A stretch of DNA of 64,000 nt from Alphaproteobacteria bacterium (GTDB lineage Bacteria; Pseudomonadota; Alphaproteobacteria; JAJFFI01). A program made the translations under genes and the position numbers. The notes below the pieces were generated by a model, which was not told the DNA's origin, ran no database searches, and saw nothing but the letters and a program-made list of their open reading frames with translations. The DNA lies in contig JASJBI010000059.1 in NCBI GenBank assembly GCA_030066595.1, positions 1-64,000 of the forward strand. Reading direction: 5' to 3'. Of the stretch, positions 52,194-61,485 are shown piece by piece (position 1 is the stretch's first letter; every line of letters starts with the position of its first letter).

Positions 52194-52895
52194 TCAGACG
52201 AGCTCGTCCTCATCCTGCTCGATCAAGCGGGCCAGCGCCTCGGGATCGCGCAGCACCAAGGCCCCGCGGCCCTTTTCCACCAGCCCCTGCCGCTCCAGCT
52301 TGCTGAGCTCGCGCGTGACCGCCTCGCGCCGGGTGCTGATCCGGGCGGCGATCTCCGCGTGATAGGGCGGTGGCGAGATCACCGCCTCGGTGCTGTCTCG
52401 CCCGCGGGGCCGGCTCATGCGCAGAAGTTCGGCATAGATCCGCTTGCTGACCTTGAGGGTGCCGAACTCGTTGAACCGCTGCAGCAGCTCGCGCAGGCGG
52501 CCGGCCAGGCGGCGCATCATCTCGCCGCTGACATCCGGGTGCCGGTCGAGCATCTCCTTGAATACGCGGGCCGGCATCTTCGCCACGGTCACGCCGGTCA
52601 GCGCTACGATGCTGGCCGACCGAGGCGCACCGTCGATGGCGGCGAGATCGCCGAAGAAGTCGCCCGCGTCGATATCCGCCACGATCACCTCGCGTCCCTG
52701 GGGTGAGCGGATGCACACCCGCACCCTGCCGGTCAGCACGAAATAAACGTCCGTGCCGTCGTCGCCATAGCCGAGGATCTCCTGCTTGGCGTCATAGCGC
52801 CGCCAGATGCAGCGGGTATCGAGGTCGCGGACTTCGTTCTCGTCCAGTTCCCTGAACAGGGGGATGCGTGCCAAGGTTTCGCTATGTCGCGTCAT
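52194..52895 (-). CDS. Crp/Fnr-family transcriptional regulator
   Basis: 233 residues: a cyclic-nucleotide-binding fold (about 12-125; EILGYGDDGTDVYFVLTGRVRVCIRSPQGREVIVADIDAGDFFGDLAAIDGAPRSAS as landmark), a long dimer helix, and a winged HTH (about 165-210) with recognition helix STRREAVTREL. FGDLAAIDG lacks the complete FGELAL..RAAT cAMP signature, and there is no N-terminal Cys cluster, so it is neither a clear CRP nor an oxygen-sensing FNR. It lies 61 bp upstream of recO on the same strand. It is not a strong candidate for reading the FNR-type boxes to its left. Confidence 0.9.
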   Translation of the reverse strand: MTRHSETLARIPLFRELDENEVRDLDTRCIWRRYDAKQEILGYGDDGTDVYFVLTGRVRVCIRSPQGREVIVADIDAGDFFGDLAAIDGAPRSASIVALTGVTVAKMPARVFKEMLDRHPDVSGEMMRRLAGRLRELLQRFNEFGTLKVSKRIYAELLRMSRPRGRDSTEAVISPPPYHAEIAARISTRREAVTRELSKLERQGLVEKGRGALVLRDPEALARLIEQDEDELV

Positions 52896-53165
52896 GTCTG
52901 CTCAACCGGTCGTTGACAGATGCGGACCAGAAATATGGAACGTGAAGCCGCGCGCGGCCAGAGCCTTCAACGGACGTGTCGCCTATCCGCCCCGGGTCGC
53001 GCTGCGCACTGGCAAAGGAAACAAAGATTTACCCAAGAATGATGGCGGCAGTATGACATCCGCCATAGCCGCGGGCCATTCTCCCGGGACCGGGCGCGAC
53101 ACGCAGCCGCAGGCAGGTTAGGATCGCGGCTTTATGGCGGATCGCAGCAGCAGGAGGAGCGCAAC

Positions 53166-53912
53166 ATGGCCGAGGCCAAGGTCGCAGTCATCGCCGCCGC
53201 GGGCGGTGGGCTGGGCGGCGCCATCGCCCGGGAACTCAAGGCGCAGGGCTACGCGCTCGCGCTGATGTCGTCCGGCGGCTCGGCCGAGGCGCTGGCCGAG
53301 GAGCTGGACGCCCACGCCATCCGCGGCTCAGTCACCGAGCCTGGCGACCTCGAGCGCCTGGTCGCCTTGGCCATGGACCGGTTTGGCCGTATCGACGCGG
53401 TGGTCAACAACACCGGCAACGCCCCGGGCTTCTCCTGGCCGACGCCGGCGCCCTTCGACGTCTCGGTCGAGGACTCCATCACCCAGTTCAGCGACGACGA
53501 CTGGTCGGCCGCGCTCGACATCCTGCTGCTCAACGTGGTGCGCATGGCGCGCCTGGTCACGCCGATCCTGCAGCGTCAGGGCGGCGGGGCGATCGTCAAC
53601 ATCTCGGCCACCGGCGCCAAGGAGCCGCGCTTCGCCTTCCCGCTGTCCTCCTGCCTGCGCGCGGGTCTTGCCGCCTACATGAAGATGTACGCCGACCGGC
53701 ACGGCCGCGACGGCATCCGCATGAACAACGTGCTGCCCGGTCTGGTGAACAACTACGACTGGGCCGAGGACGTGGTGCGCACCATTCCCCTGCAGCGCCC
53801 GGTGACGGTCGAGGAGGTCGCCAAGACCACCGCCTTCCTGCTGTCGCCGGACTCGGGCGGCATCACCGGGCAAAGCGTCTCGGTGGACGGCGGGCTGAGC
53901 CGGGGGATTTGA
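53166..53912 (+). CDS. SDR-family protein with degenerate active site
   Basis: 248 residues of the short-chain dehydrogenase fold: an N-terminal nucleotide loop AAAGGGLGGAIARELKAQGY (altered from TGxxxGxG), the NNTGNAPG motif (81-88), the active Ser S147 in VNISATG, and the C-terminal GGITGQSVSVDGGLSRGI. The YxxxK catalytic pair is absent: SSCLR (161-165) stands in its place, so Tyr is Ser and Lys is Arg. It may bind NAD(P) without reducing activity. AGGAGG-like GGAGGAG precedes the ATG. It stands alone in an inserted block between recO and era. Confidence 0.85.
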   Translation: MAEAKVAVIAAAGGGLGGAIARELKAQGYALALMSSGGSAEALAEELDAHAIRGSVTEPGDLERLVALAMDRFGRIDAVVNNTGNAPGFSWPTPAPFDVSVEDSITQFSDDDWSAALDILLLNVVRMARLVTPILQRQGGGAIVNISATGAKEPRFAFPLSSCLRAGLAAYMKMYADRHGRDGIRMNNVLPGLVNNYDWAEDVVRTIPLQRPVTVEEVAKTTAFLLSPDSGGITGQSVSVDGGLSRGI

Positions 53913-53929
53913 ACTCGCATCCGTGAGAT

Positions 53930-53978
53930 CTTCGCCCTCGTCCTGAGCCCTTTATCCTGAGCCTGTCGAAGGGCGAAG
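53930..53978. repeat. palindromic intergenic repeat / possible bidirectional terminator
   Basis: Between the convergent SDR and era genes: CTTCGCCCT at 53930-53938 pairs with AGGGCGAAG at 53970-53978, and CCTGAGC occurs twice in between. The CCTGAGCCTGTCGAAGG segment is like a dispersed repeat seen in many alphaproteobacterial genomes. It could terminate both transcripts. Confidence 0.55.
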
Positions 53979-54006
53979 GGCGAGGAACAGCTCCCCGAAC
54001 GGAGGG

Positions 54007-54915
54007 TCAAGCCTTGTAGTCGAGGCCGAGCTCGCGGTAGCGCTCGGCGTCCTCGCCCCAGTCGGCACGCACCTTGACGAACAGGTTGAGATGGACCCGC
54101 CGGTCCAGCAGCGATTCCAACTCCGTGCGCGCCGCGGTGCCGACCGCCTTGATGCGACGCCCGCCCTTGCCCAGGACGATGGCTTTCTGATTGTCCCGCT
54201 GCACGAAGACCACCGCGGCGATGCGCACGCTGCCGTCCGGGCGCTCCTCCCAGGCCTCGGTCTCGACGGTCAGCGCATAGGGCAGCTCCTGATGGAGCTG
54301 GCGGAAAAGATGCTCGCGGATGACCTCGGCCGCCAGCAGGCGGAGCGGCACGTCCGAGATCTGGTCCTCGGGATAGAGCCACGGCCCAGCGGGAACCTGG
54401 GCGGCGAGATGCGCCAGCAGGTCGCCTGCCCCCTCGCCCTTGAGCGCAGAGATCATGAAGACGTCGGTAAAGAGGCCCTCCCGGTCAAGCGCGGCGGTGA
54501 GCTCGAGCAGCTTGGGCCGGGGCACCAGATCGATCTTGTTCAGCGCGAGCACCGCGCGGCGGCCGCTCTCCTTGAGGCCGTCGATGATGCGGCGGGTGTC
54601 CTCGTCGACGCCCGCCTTGGCGTCCACCAACAGCACGATCACATCCGCGTCGGCGGCCCCCTGCCAGGCCGCGGCCACCATGGCCCGGTCGAGCCGGCGG
54701 CGGGGTGCGAAAATGCCCGGCGTGTCGACGAAGACGAGCTGGGCGCGGTCCCGAATGCAGATCCCGCGCACGGTCATGCGGGTGGTCTGCACCTTGGGCG
54801 AGACGATGGTGACCTTGCTGCCGACGAAGCCGTTGATCAGGGTGGATTTGCCCACGTTCGGGGCACCCAGCACGGCGACGAAACCGCAGCGCCGGCCGCT
54901 CTCCGGTTCAGCCAT
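54007..54915 (-). CDS. era: GTPase Era
   Basis: 302 residues. G-domain motifs: G1 GAPNVGKSTLIN (about 17-28), G3 DTPGIF, G4 NKIDLV (about 128-133). The C-terminal KH domain has the RNA-binding loop VLGKGGRRIKAVG (about 252-264). Era matures 16S rRNA and assembles the 30S subunit. It overlaps the rnc stop by 8 bp (ATGGCTGA), the usual translational coupling of rnc and era. Confidence 0.97.
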   Translation of the reverse strand: MAEPESGRRCGFVAVLGAPNVGKSTLINGFVGSKVTIVSPKVQTTRMTVRGICIRDRAQLVFVDTPGIFAPRRRLDRAMVAAAWQGAADADVIVLLVDAKAGVDEDTRRIIDGLKESGRRAVLALNKIDLVPRPKLLELTAALDREGLFTDVFMISALKGEGAGDLLAHLAAQVPAGPWLYPEDQISDVPLRLLAAEVIREHLFRQLHQELPYALTVETEAWEERPDGSVRIAAVVFVQRDNQKAIVLGKGGRRIKAVGTAARTELESLLDRRVHLNLFVKVRADWGEDAERYRELGLDYKA

Positions 54916-55609
54916 CGTGCGCTTCTGGGTGGGCGCGGGTGGCCTCCAGCAGCATGGCCGCGGCCGATTGCTCGGCGATGCGCTTGGAGGGGCCCTCGGC
55001 CCGCACCGGCGGCAGACCCTCGACCCGCACCTCGACGGTGAAGACCGGTGCGTGATCGGGCCCGATGCGCTCCAAAACGGTGTAATCCGGCAGCGGCAGG
55101 CTGCGCCCCTGGGCCCATTCCTGCAGCGCCGTCTTGGCGTCCCGCTCGGGCACCGACGCGGCCAGAAGCTGCGACCATTGCGCTTCGATGAAGCGCTCGG
55201 CGGGCGGCAGCCCCCCGTCGAGATAGAGCGCGCCGATCAAGGCCTCGCAGGCGTCCGCCAACAGTCCCCGGTTCGATCGCGCCCCGGAGCCGTCCTCGCC
55301 GGACGACAGGATCAGGAACGCGCCCAGCCCGATCCCGTCGGCCACCTCGGCCAGGGTCTCGGCCCGGACCAGGGCCACGTGGCGGCGCGCCAGCGCGCCC
55401 TCGTTCTCCTCCGGATGCCGGCGCAGCAAGAGGTCTGCGATCACCAGCCCCAGGACCCGGTCGCCCAGGAACTCGAGCCTCTGGTAGTCCCGCGCCGCGG
55501 CGGTGCCAGCGCTGGCATGGGTCAGGGCCTCGCGCAACAGCTCCGGCCTGGCGAAGCGATGCCCCAGCCGTTCGGCCAGCAGGTCCAGCCGGTCGTCTGC
55601 CCCGCTCAA
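54908..55609 (-). CDS. rnc: ribonuclease III
   Basis: 233 residues. The catalytic signature RLEFLGDRVLGLV is at about 42-54 (NERLEFLGDSVL in most bacteria, with Arg replacing Ser), the second acidic site is LLADACEALIGALYLDGG, and a double-stranded-RNA-binding domain fills the C-terminal 70 residues (DAKTALQEWAQGRSLPLPDYTVLE). It cuts rRNA precursors and mRNA duplexes. No ATG is available; TTG at 55609, 19 bp after the lepB stop and preceded by a GGGGG run, gives the correct N-terminus. The frame upstream of it is the shadow of lepB. Confidence 0.93.
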   Translation of the reverse strand: MSGADDRLDLLAERLGHRFARPELLREALTHASAGTAAARDYQRLEFLGDRVLGLVIADLLLRRHPEENEGALARRHVALVRAETLAEVADGIGLGAFLILSSGEDGSGARSNRGLLADACEALIGALYLDGGLPPAERFIEAQWSQLLAASVPERDAKTALQEWAQGRSLPLPDYTVLERIGPDHAPVFTVEVRVEGLPPVRAEGPSKRIAEQSAAAMLLEATRAHPEAHDG

Positions 55610-55628
55610 GCGGCCCCCGGCGGAGCGA

Positions 55629-56381
55629 TCACTCGATGCCGTTGAACAACCGCCCGAAACGGATCGCCTGCGGCCATTTCCAGATCTCCCAGATGCGAGC
55701 GCTGCCGTCGGTCGAAAAGAACAGGAACTCGGCCCGGCCGACCAGGTTCTCGGCCGGCACGAAGCCCCAGGCGCGGCTGTCCTGCGAGCTGTCGCGGTTG
55801 TCGCCCATGGCGAAGAAATGGGCCGGCGGAATGACCACTTCGGCCGTGTTGTTGTGCGGACCGGACGTGGTCTGCTGATAAATGACGTGCTGCCGGCCGT
55901 TCGGCAGCGTCTCGACATACTCGGTCACCTCGAGCGCGACCCAGCCGCCCACCTTGCGCTGGCGCGTGCCGACCTTCTCGAGCTTCACCGGGGTTCCGTT
56001 GATGTGCAGGACGCCGGCCCTAACCTGGATCCGGTCGCCGGGCAGTCCGACGATCCGCTTGATGTAGTCGGTGCTGTCGTCCCGGGGCCACTTGAACACC
56101 GCGACGTCGCCGCGCTCGGGCGGCGTATACAGGATCCGGTCGGAAATCACGGGCGGGCTGAACGGCAGGCTGTGCCGGCTGTAGCCATAGGAGTACTTCG
56201 AGACGAACAGGTAGTCGCCGACCAAGAGCGTCGGGATCATCGAACCCGAGGGAATGTTGAAGGGCTCGATCGCCACCGTGCGCACGACCAGGGCGATCGC
56301 CACCGCATAGAGGACGGTCTTGACGGTTTCCCGAAAGCCGCCCGACTTCTTCTGGGACTCACTCACCTGGCTGTCCGCCAC
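55629..56381 (-). CDS. lepB: signal peptidase I
   Basis: 250 residues. There is one N-terminal membrane helix (VLYAVAIALVVRTVAIEPF), then catalytic Ser S47 in FNIPSGSMIPTL and general-base Lys in DYIKRIVGLPGD, followed by boxes DSSQDSRAWGFVP and GDNRDSS. It releases exported proteins from the inner membrane. The start is a GTG at 56381 (MADSQVSES) just after a GAGG; a second GTG four codons later and an ATG at 56465 are alternatives. It lies between acpS and rnc, as in relatives. Confidence 0.93.
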   Translation of the reverse strand: MADSQVSESQKKSGGFRETVKTVLYAVAIALVVRTVAIEPFNIPSGSMIPTLLVGDYLFVSKYSYGYSRHSLPFSPPVISDRILYTPPERGDVAVFKWPRDDSTDYIKRIVGLPGDRIQVRAGVLHINGTPVKLEKVGTRQRKVGGWVALEVTEYVETLPNGRQHVIYQQTTSGPHNNTAEVVIPPAHFFAMGDNRDSSQDSRAWGFVPAENLVGRAEFLFFSTDGSARIWEIWKWPQAIRFGRLFNGIE

Positions 56382-56461
56382 CGTTGCCTCGCAGAATTTC
56401 GCTATTGGGTGAAAGGATGTGCCTTGCCGCGCGGCGATCAAGCCAGCCGGGGCCGCCCCTG

Positions 56462-56893
56462 TCAACCAACGCCGCCTGTCCCGCCCGTCCCGGCCGCCGG
56501 AGGCAGGGCGGAAATGATGACGATGGCCTGGGCGATCGGATGGTCGTCGGTGATCGAGAGGTCGATCTGCGCCTCCATGCCGGGCGGAAGCATCTCTTCG
56601 AGCCGCCGGCGCGCGCCGCCGGTCAGGACCATGCTCGGCTTGCCGCCGGGCAGGTTGACCACCCCCATGTCGCGCCAGAAGACGCCCCGGCGAAACCCGG
56701 TGCCGAGCGCCTTCGAACAGGCTTCCTTGGCGGCGAACCGCTTGGCGTAGCTCTCGACTCGGTTGCGGCGGCCTTCCGACTTGGCTTGCTCGGTCTCCGT
56801 GAACAGCCGCTGGATGAACCGTTCCCCGTACTTCTCGAGGGTCTTCTCGATGCGCCGGATATCGATCAGATCGCTGCCGATCCCGATAATCAC
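56462..56893 (-). CDS. acpS: holo-[acyl-carrier-protein] synthase
   Basis: 143 residues. AcpS motifs are the Mg-binding Asp in [15 protein letters not shown] (about 2-16) and the Glu in [15 protein letters not shown] (about 52-66), with LTGGA and ISITDD-like [15 protein letters not shown] at the end. It transfers phosphopantetheine from CoA to ACP. The C-terminal 15 residues are a Gly/Pro/Ala tail not needed for the fold. It follows pdxJ at 16 bp. Confidence 0.96.
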   Translation of the reverse strand: MIIGIGSDLIDIRRIEKTLEKYGERFIQRLFTETEQAKSEGRRNRVESYAKRFAAKEACSKALGTGFRRGVFWRDMGVVNLPGGKPSMVLTGGARRRLEEMLPPGMEAQIDLSITDDHPIAQAIVIISALPPAAGTGGTGGVG

Positions 56894-56909
56894 CTGGGCG
56901 GCCCTATGC

Positions 56910-57665
56910 CTAGGCGCTGCGGGCGCTCGCGGCGTCGGCCCGCGCCTTGTCCATCAGCGCGCGCATACGCGTGATGGCGCTCTCGAAACCGCCGAAAATC
57001 GCCTCGCCGACCAGGAAGTGGCCGATGTTGAGCTCGACCACGGTCGGGATGGCGGCCACCGGGCCGACCGTATCGAAGCTCAGGCCGTGTCCGGCATGGC
57101 ATTCCAGGCCCAATGTCTCGGCCCGGGCCGCGGCCTCGACCAGGCGGGCAAGCTCGCGCTCGCGCGCGGCCCCCTCGACTTCGCAATAGGTCCCGGTGTG
57201 CAGCTCGACGACGGGCGCGCCCAACTCGCACGCGGTCTCGAGCTGCGCCGCATCCGGATCGATGAACAGCGAGACCCTGATGCCGCGGTCCGAGAGCGCG
57301 GCCACATAGCCAGCCAGGTGGTCGCGCCCGCCAACCGCGTCCAGGCCGCCTTCGGTGGTCAGCTCCTCCCGCTTCTCCGGCACGATGCAGGCCGCGTGCG
57401 GCTGGTGCCTGAGCGCGATCTCCAACATCTCCGGGGTCGCCGCCATCTCCAGGTTGAGGGGCAGCTCGATCTGGTCGGAGAGCCTCTGGATGTCATCGTC
57501 CGAGATGTGCCGGCGATCCTCGCGCAGATGAGCCGTGATGCCGTCGGCGCCTGCCTTGGCCGCGAGCCGGGCCGCGCGGACCGGATCGGGATGCCGACCG
57601 CCGCGGGCATTGCGGATCGTCGCAACGTGGTCGATGTTGACACCAAGGCGAAGCTCACGAGCCAT
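56910..57665 (-). CDS. pdxJ: pyridoxine 5'-phosphate synthase
   Basis: 251 residues, a TIM barrel condensing 1-deoxyxylulose 5-phosphate with 3-amino-2-oxopropyl phosphate. Signature [21 protein letters not shown] is at residues 6-27, the phosphate loop and catalytic Glu in [13 protein letters not shown], and later ELHTGTYCE and [12 protein letters not shown]. The start overlaps the DUF2062 stop by 11 bp, so it is coupled with the upstream gene. Confidence 0.97.
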   Translation of the reverse strand: MARELRLGVNIDHVATIRNARGGRHPDPVRAARLAAKAGADGITAHLREDRRHISDDDIQRLSDQIELPLNLEMAATPEMLEIALRHQPHAACIVPEKREELTTEGGLDAVGGRDHLAGYVAALSDRGIRVSLFIDPDAAQLETACELGAPVVELHTGTYCEVEGAARERELARLVEAAARAETLGLECHAGHGLSFDTVGPVAAIPTVVELNIGHFLVGEAIFGGFESAITRMRALMDKARADAASARSA

Positions 57666-58275
57666 TGGGCACCTCCATTCCGGTAAAGCCGGCCTGCTTG
57701 GCCTTGCGCTTCAAACGGCGCTTCAGCCGGCGCTGCTGAAAGCCGGAGATCAGCCGGCGCAGCGGAAAATAGCACACCAGCCAGATGAGGATTGCAGAGG
57801 GAATGCTGCCCACAAGCATCGGCCAGAAAATCGGCCAGGCGTTCTCCGCCACCCCGCTAAGGTTCAGCGTCAACGTGTCGGTCAAGAGATGGCCGAACAT
57901 GTCGGCCAGCTGCCCGGCGGCCGGCTCCCCGGCCACGGCCTGGCCATCGACCATCCACGTGCCGACATTGTGCACGGACGCCCAGATGAAGGGGAAGGTC
58001 CAGGGATTGCCCACCGCGGTGCCGATCAGGCCGGCGATGATGTTGGCGCCGATCATCCAGGCGAGTGCCGCCGCGAGCACGAAATGCAGTCCGACGAAGG
58101 GGGTCATGGAAATCGCGGCCCCGCAGGCAAGCCCGGCGGCGATGCTGTAGGGCGTGCCCGGCAGACGCGACACCCGCAGGCACAGGTAGCGGAACCAGCG
58201 TTTGAGCCCGATCTCGGGCCAGACGAAATTGCCGATGTGGCGCAGAGGGTGCCGTTTGGTCCGCCGCATGAACAT
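57655..58275 (-). CDS. DUF2062 membrane protein
   Basis: 206 residues with about three helices: [58 protein letters not shown] is the hallmark region (about 42-98), where the small-residue rich helix pair precedes GNPWT. A last helix at about 150-170 leads into a basic C-terminal tail ([13 protein letters not shown]). The family is widely conserved next to rsh and pdxJ in alphaproteobacteria; function unknown. ATG at 58275; 58269 is equally possible. Confidence 0.88.
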   Translation of the reverse strand: MFMRRTKRHPLRHIGNFVWPEIGLKRWFRYLCLRVSRLPGTPYSIAAGLACGAAISMTPFVGLHFVLAAALAWMIGANIIAGLIGTAVGNPWTFPFIWASVHNVGTWMVDGQAVAGEPAAGQLADMFGHLLTDTLTLNLSGVAENAWPIFWPMLVGSIPSAILIWLVCYFPLRRLISGFQQRRLKRRLKRKAKQAGFTGMEVPNGS

Positions 58276-58281
58276 GGTTGC

Positions 58282-60426
58282 CTAGCCCCGCGCCCGCTGC
58301 ACCGAATTGATCGTCGGATCGGCGCGCAGGGCCGCGACGATGTTGGTCAGGTGCTTCACGTCCCGGACTTCGATGTCGACGAAGATCTCGAAGAAGTCCT
58401 GGGACCGGTTGGTGATCTTGAGGTTGCTGATATTGCCTTCGTTCTTGCCGATCAAGGTGGTCAGCCCACCGAGGCTGCCGGGCTCGTTGGCGATCACCGC
58501 GGTGATCCGGCCCACATGCAGGCCGTCCTCCTTGACCGCGTCGTCCCAGGCGACGTCGAGCCAGCGCTCGGGCTGGTCGGTGAAGTTCTCGAGCGTCTCG
58601 CAGTCGATGGTGTGTATGGTGACGCCCTTGCCGGTGGTGACCAGACCGACGATGCGGTCGCCCGGCAGCGGGTGGCAGCAGCCGGCATAGTGCAGCGCCA
58701 TGCCCGGGATCAGGCCCCGGATGGCGACCGGCTCGGCGGCCTTGCCCTTCTTCTTCTTGATGCGACGGAGCTGTACGACCTTGCCGCTCTTCTCCCGCTC
58801 GGCAATGCCGGGATAGACGGCCTTGACCACCTCGCGGCCGGTGTGGTGGCCCTCGCCCACCGCCACATAGAGGTCGTCGACGGTCTTGCATTTGAAGATC
58901 TTGAGCACCCCCTGCAGGCCCTTGTTGGTGAGCTTGTTGCCCGAGGCGCGGAACGCCTTCTCCAGGATCGACTGGCCCAGATCGCGATACTGCTCGCGCT
59001 CCTGGGTGCGGATGAACCGGCGGATGCAGGCCCGGGCCTTGCCCGTGACCACGAACCGCTCCCAGGTCGGCGAAGGGGTCTGCGCCTTCGACGTCACGAT
59101 CTCGACCTGGTCTCCGTTCTTGAGCTCGGTGCGCAGCGGCATCATGCGGCCGTTGATCTTGGCCCCGACGCAGGTGTTGCCCACTTCGGTGTGCACCGCG
59201 TAGGCGAAATCGACCGGCGTCGCCCCGCGCGGCAGGGCGGTCAAGTCGCCCTTGGGCGAAAAGCAGAACACCTGGTCGTGAAACATCTCGAGCTTGGTGT
59301 GCTCGAGAAATTCCTCGGCGCCCGAGGCGTGGTCCAGGATGTCCAGGAGCTCGCGGATCCAGCGGTACTGCCGGCCGTCGGTCTTGCCCTCGCCCTGCTT
59401 GTAGAGCCAGTGCGCGGCCACGCCCAGCTCGGCCACCTCGGCCATCTCCGCGGTGCGGATCTGCATCTCGATGCGGTGGTTCTCGGGGCCGTAGACGGCG
59501 GTGTGCAGCGACCGGTAGCCGTTCGGCTTGGGGATCGAGATGTAGTCCTTGAAGCGGCCGGGCACGATGGGATAGCGGCTGTGGATCACGCCCAGCGCCC
59601 GGTAGCAGTCGGCGATGTCGGCGACGATGATGCGGAAGGCCATGATGTCCGAGAGCTGCTCGAAGCCGACATTCTTGCGTTCCATCTTGCGCCAGATGGA
59701 ATAGGGCTTCTTCTCCCGGCCCTGCAGCCGCGCGGCGATTCCCTCCTCGGCCAGGATCCGGGACAGCTCCTTGATGATGCGGTCGACCAGGCCCTCGCCC
59801 CGCTGCCTGAGGAATTCGAGGCGCGCAAGGATCGAGTCGCGGGCGTCGGGGTTGAGCTCGGCGAAGGCCAGGTCCTGGAGCTCGTCCTTGATATCCTGCA
59901 TGCCGATGCGCTCGGCCAGCGGCGCGTAGATGTCCATGGTCTCGCGCGCGATGCGCTTGCGCTTGTCCTCGTCCTTGATGAAGCGCAGCGTCTCCATGTT
60001 GTGCAGGCGGTCGGCCAGCTTCACCAGGAGGACGCGGATGTCCTCGGACATGGCCAGCACCAGCTTGCGGAAGTTCTCCGCCTGCTTGGTGTCGTCCGAC
60101 TGGAGCTCGATCCGGGTCAGCTTGGTCACGCCGTTGACCAGCCGCGCCACCTCGGACCCGAACAGCGCGTCGATCTCCTCGATCGTGGTGTCCGTGTCCT
60201 CGACCACGTCGTGCAGGAGCGCCGTGACGATGGAATCGCTGTCGAGGTGGTAGTTGGTGAGCAGGCCGGCCACCTCGATGGGGTGGGAGAAATACGGATC
60301 GCCCGAGGCACGCATTTGCGCGCCATGCGCCTTCATGGCGAACACATAGGCGCGGTTGAGCTTATGCTCGTCCACGTCCGGATCATACGCCTTGACCCGC
60401 TCGACCAGTTCGTATTGGCGCATCAT
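58282..60426 (-). CDS. rsh: bifunctional (p)ppGpp synthetase/hydrolase Rsh
   Basis: 714 residues. The N-terminal HD hydrolase has HPIEVAGLL (H about 48) and LLHDVVEDTDTT (about 70-81); the synthetase domain has the bifunctional RFKD signature in GRFKDYISIPKPNGYRSLHTAVYG (about 243-266). Then come a TGS domain (FCFSPKGDLTALPRGATPVDFAYAVHT), a zinc-finger-like segment with GCCHPLPGD and a C-terminal ACT domain (RITAVIANEPGSLGGLTTLIG). As the only RelA/SpoT homologue visible, it should control the stringent response. ATG at 60426 (60423 also possible); a longer open frame to 60600 is shadow of rpoZ. Confidence 0.96.
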   Translation of the reverse strand: MMRQYELVERVKAYDPDVDEHKLNRAYVFAMKAHGAQMRASGDPYFSHPIEVAGLLTNYHLDSDSIVTALLHDVVEDTDTTIEEIDALFGSEVARLVNGVTKLTRIELQSDDTKQAENFRKLVLAMSEDIRVLLVKLADRLHNMETLRFIKDEDKRKRIARETMDIYAPLAERIGMQDIKDELQDLAFAELNPDARDSILARLEFLRQRGEGLVDRIIKELSRILAEEGIAARLQGREKKPYSIWRKMERKNVGFEQLSDIMAFRIIVADIADCYRALGVIHSRYPIVPGRFKDYISIPKPNGYRSLHTAVYGPENHRIEMQIRTAEMAEVAELGVAAHWLYKQGEGKTDGRQYRWIRELLDILDHASGAEEFLEHTKLEMFHDQVFCFSPKGDLTALPRGATPVDFAYAVHTEVGNTCVGAKINGRMMPLRTELKNGDQVEIVTSKAQTPSPTWERFVVTGKARACIRRFIRTQEREQYRDLGQSILEKAFRASGNKLTNKGLQGVLKIFKCKTVDDLYVAVGEGHHTGREVVKAVYPGIAEREKSGKVVQLRRIKKKKGKAAEPVAIRGLIPGMALHYAGCCHPLPGDRIVGLVTTGKGVTIHTIDCETLENFTDQPERWLDVAWDDAVKEDGLHVGRITAVIANEPGSLGGLTTLIGKNEGNISNLKITNRSQDFFEIFVDIEVRDVKHLTNIVAALRADPTINSVQRARG

Positions 60427-60508
60427 GGTCCGTGCCCCTGCCGGACCGCAGGCCAGCCTGCGCGACGGCGCCGCGATACCTCGGCCGAGGCAGCGCGACG
60501 CCGGTCGA

Positions 60509-60880
60509 TCATTCGTCCCCGGTTTCGGCGTCCGCGGAGCCGGTCTTGTCCTCGGGCGTTGCCGGGCTCTCGACCGCGACCAGATCCCGCTCGACCTCAC
60601 CGGCGGAGGTGAGGATCAGCTCCGCTTCCTCTTCCTCTTCGTCGTCCTCGAAGATGATGTGCTTTTGCAGGCTGCGCACCAGGGACTCCTCGAGATCCGG
60701 AAGGTTCAGGGTGCCCTCGGCGATCTCGCGCAAGGCCACCACCGGCCCCTTGTCATTGTCGCGCTCGACCGTCTCCTTGGCACCCGCGGAGATATCGCGG
60801 GCCCGCTGGGCTGCCCGCATCACCAGTTCGAACCGGTTGGGGATCTTGATTATGCAGTCTTCGACCGTTACACGCGCCAT
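60509..60880 (-). CDS. rpoZ: RNA polymerase omega subunit
   Basis: 123 residues, with the RpoZ core [33 protein letters not shown] cited as landmark of residues 1-33, then [16 protein letters not shown] (about 43-58), and a long acidic tail ([10 protein letters not shown]). Omega aids assembly of the beta-prime subunit and binds ppGpp in proteobacteria. It lies 82 bp upstream of rsh and is probably co-transcribed, which links alarmone sensor and synthetase. Confidence 0.96.
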   Translation of the reverse strand: MARVTVEDCIIKIPNRFELVMRAAQRARDISAGAKETVERDNDKGPVVALREIAEGTLNLPDLEESLVRSLQKHIIFEDDEEEEEAELILTSAGEVERDLVAVESPATPEDKTGSADAETGDE

Positions 60881-60984
60881 AAAGACAAACTCCGCAATAC
60901 TTGACCTCTGCTTCGCTCAATATAGGAGTCGCGACCGGGCGACGCAAGGCAGCCCAAGGGTTTGCGAGAGGGTTTGCAGCCGGT

Positions 60985-61485
60985 CTACGGCAGCGGCCGG
61001 GCGGTCTGGTCGGCCGGCAGATCGGCGATCAGCTCGGCCACGGTCCGGCCCGTCTTCGGGTGCCGCCAGTCCGGCGCCACCTCGGCCAGCGGCAGCAGCA
61101 CGAAGGCCCGCCCGGCCAGCCGCGGATGGGGCAGCACCGGCCCCGCGCCCGCCGCCGGGGTCTCGACCCGGCCGTGGTAGTCCAGGAGATCGAGATCGAG
61201 CACCCGCGGGGCGTCGGGCGCCGTGCGAGCCCGGCCGAACGCCGCCTCCACCGCGTGCAGCCGGTCCAAGAGCGCCGCCGGCTCGAGCGCGGTGTCCAAG
61301 GCGGCGACGCCATTGACGAACCAGGGCTGGGGTCCGGGCGGCACCGGCGCGCTCTCGTACCAGCGGGAGCGGCGGGTGATGCGCAGCTCGGGACCGTGCA
61401 GCGCCGCGAGCGCCGCCACACAGGTCGCCCGGGGCGGGCCGAAGGTCGGATGGGGCAAGTTGGCCCCGAGCGCGAGCAAAATCAT
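60985..61485 (-). CDS. folK: 6-hydroxymethyl-7,8-dihydropterin pyrophosphokinase
   Basis: 166 residues. The folate enzyme's motifs are seen: ILLALGANL (2-10), SRWYESAPVPPGPQPWFVNGVA (about 40-61), and the ATP/metal segment RVLDLDLLDYHG (about 94-105), followed by LPHPRLAGRAFVLLPLAEVAPDW. It activates hydroxymethyl-dihydropterin for dihydropteroate synthesis. It ends 104 bp before rpoZ. Confidence 0.95.
   Translation of the reverse strand: MILLALGANLPHPTFGPPRATCVAALAALHGPELRITRRSRWYESAPVPPGPQPWFVNGVAALDTALEPAALLDRLHAVEAAFGRARTAPDAPRVLDLDLLDYHGRVETPAAGAGPVLPHPRLAGRAFVLLPLAEVAPDWRHPKTGRTVAELIADLPADQTARPLP

Noticed and set aside
52194..52895. The nearby Crp/Fnr-family protein as the reader of the two FNR boxes
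   Set aside because: It lacks the N-terminal Cys cluster and its recognition helix (RREAVTREL) is not the FNR E..SR type in a clear way. The reader is more likely encoded elsewhere.
55610..55918. Upstream extension of the rnc frame
   Set aside because: It lies wholly within lepB in another frame, with Arg/Ser/Pro-rich shadow composition.
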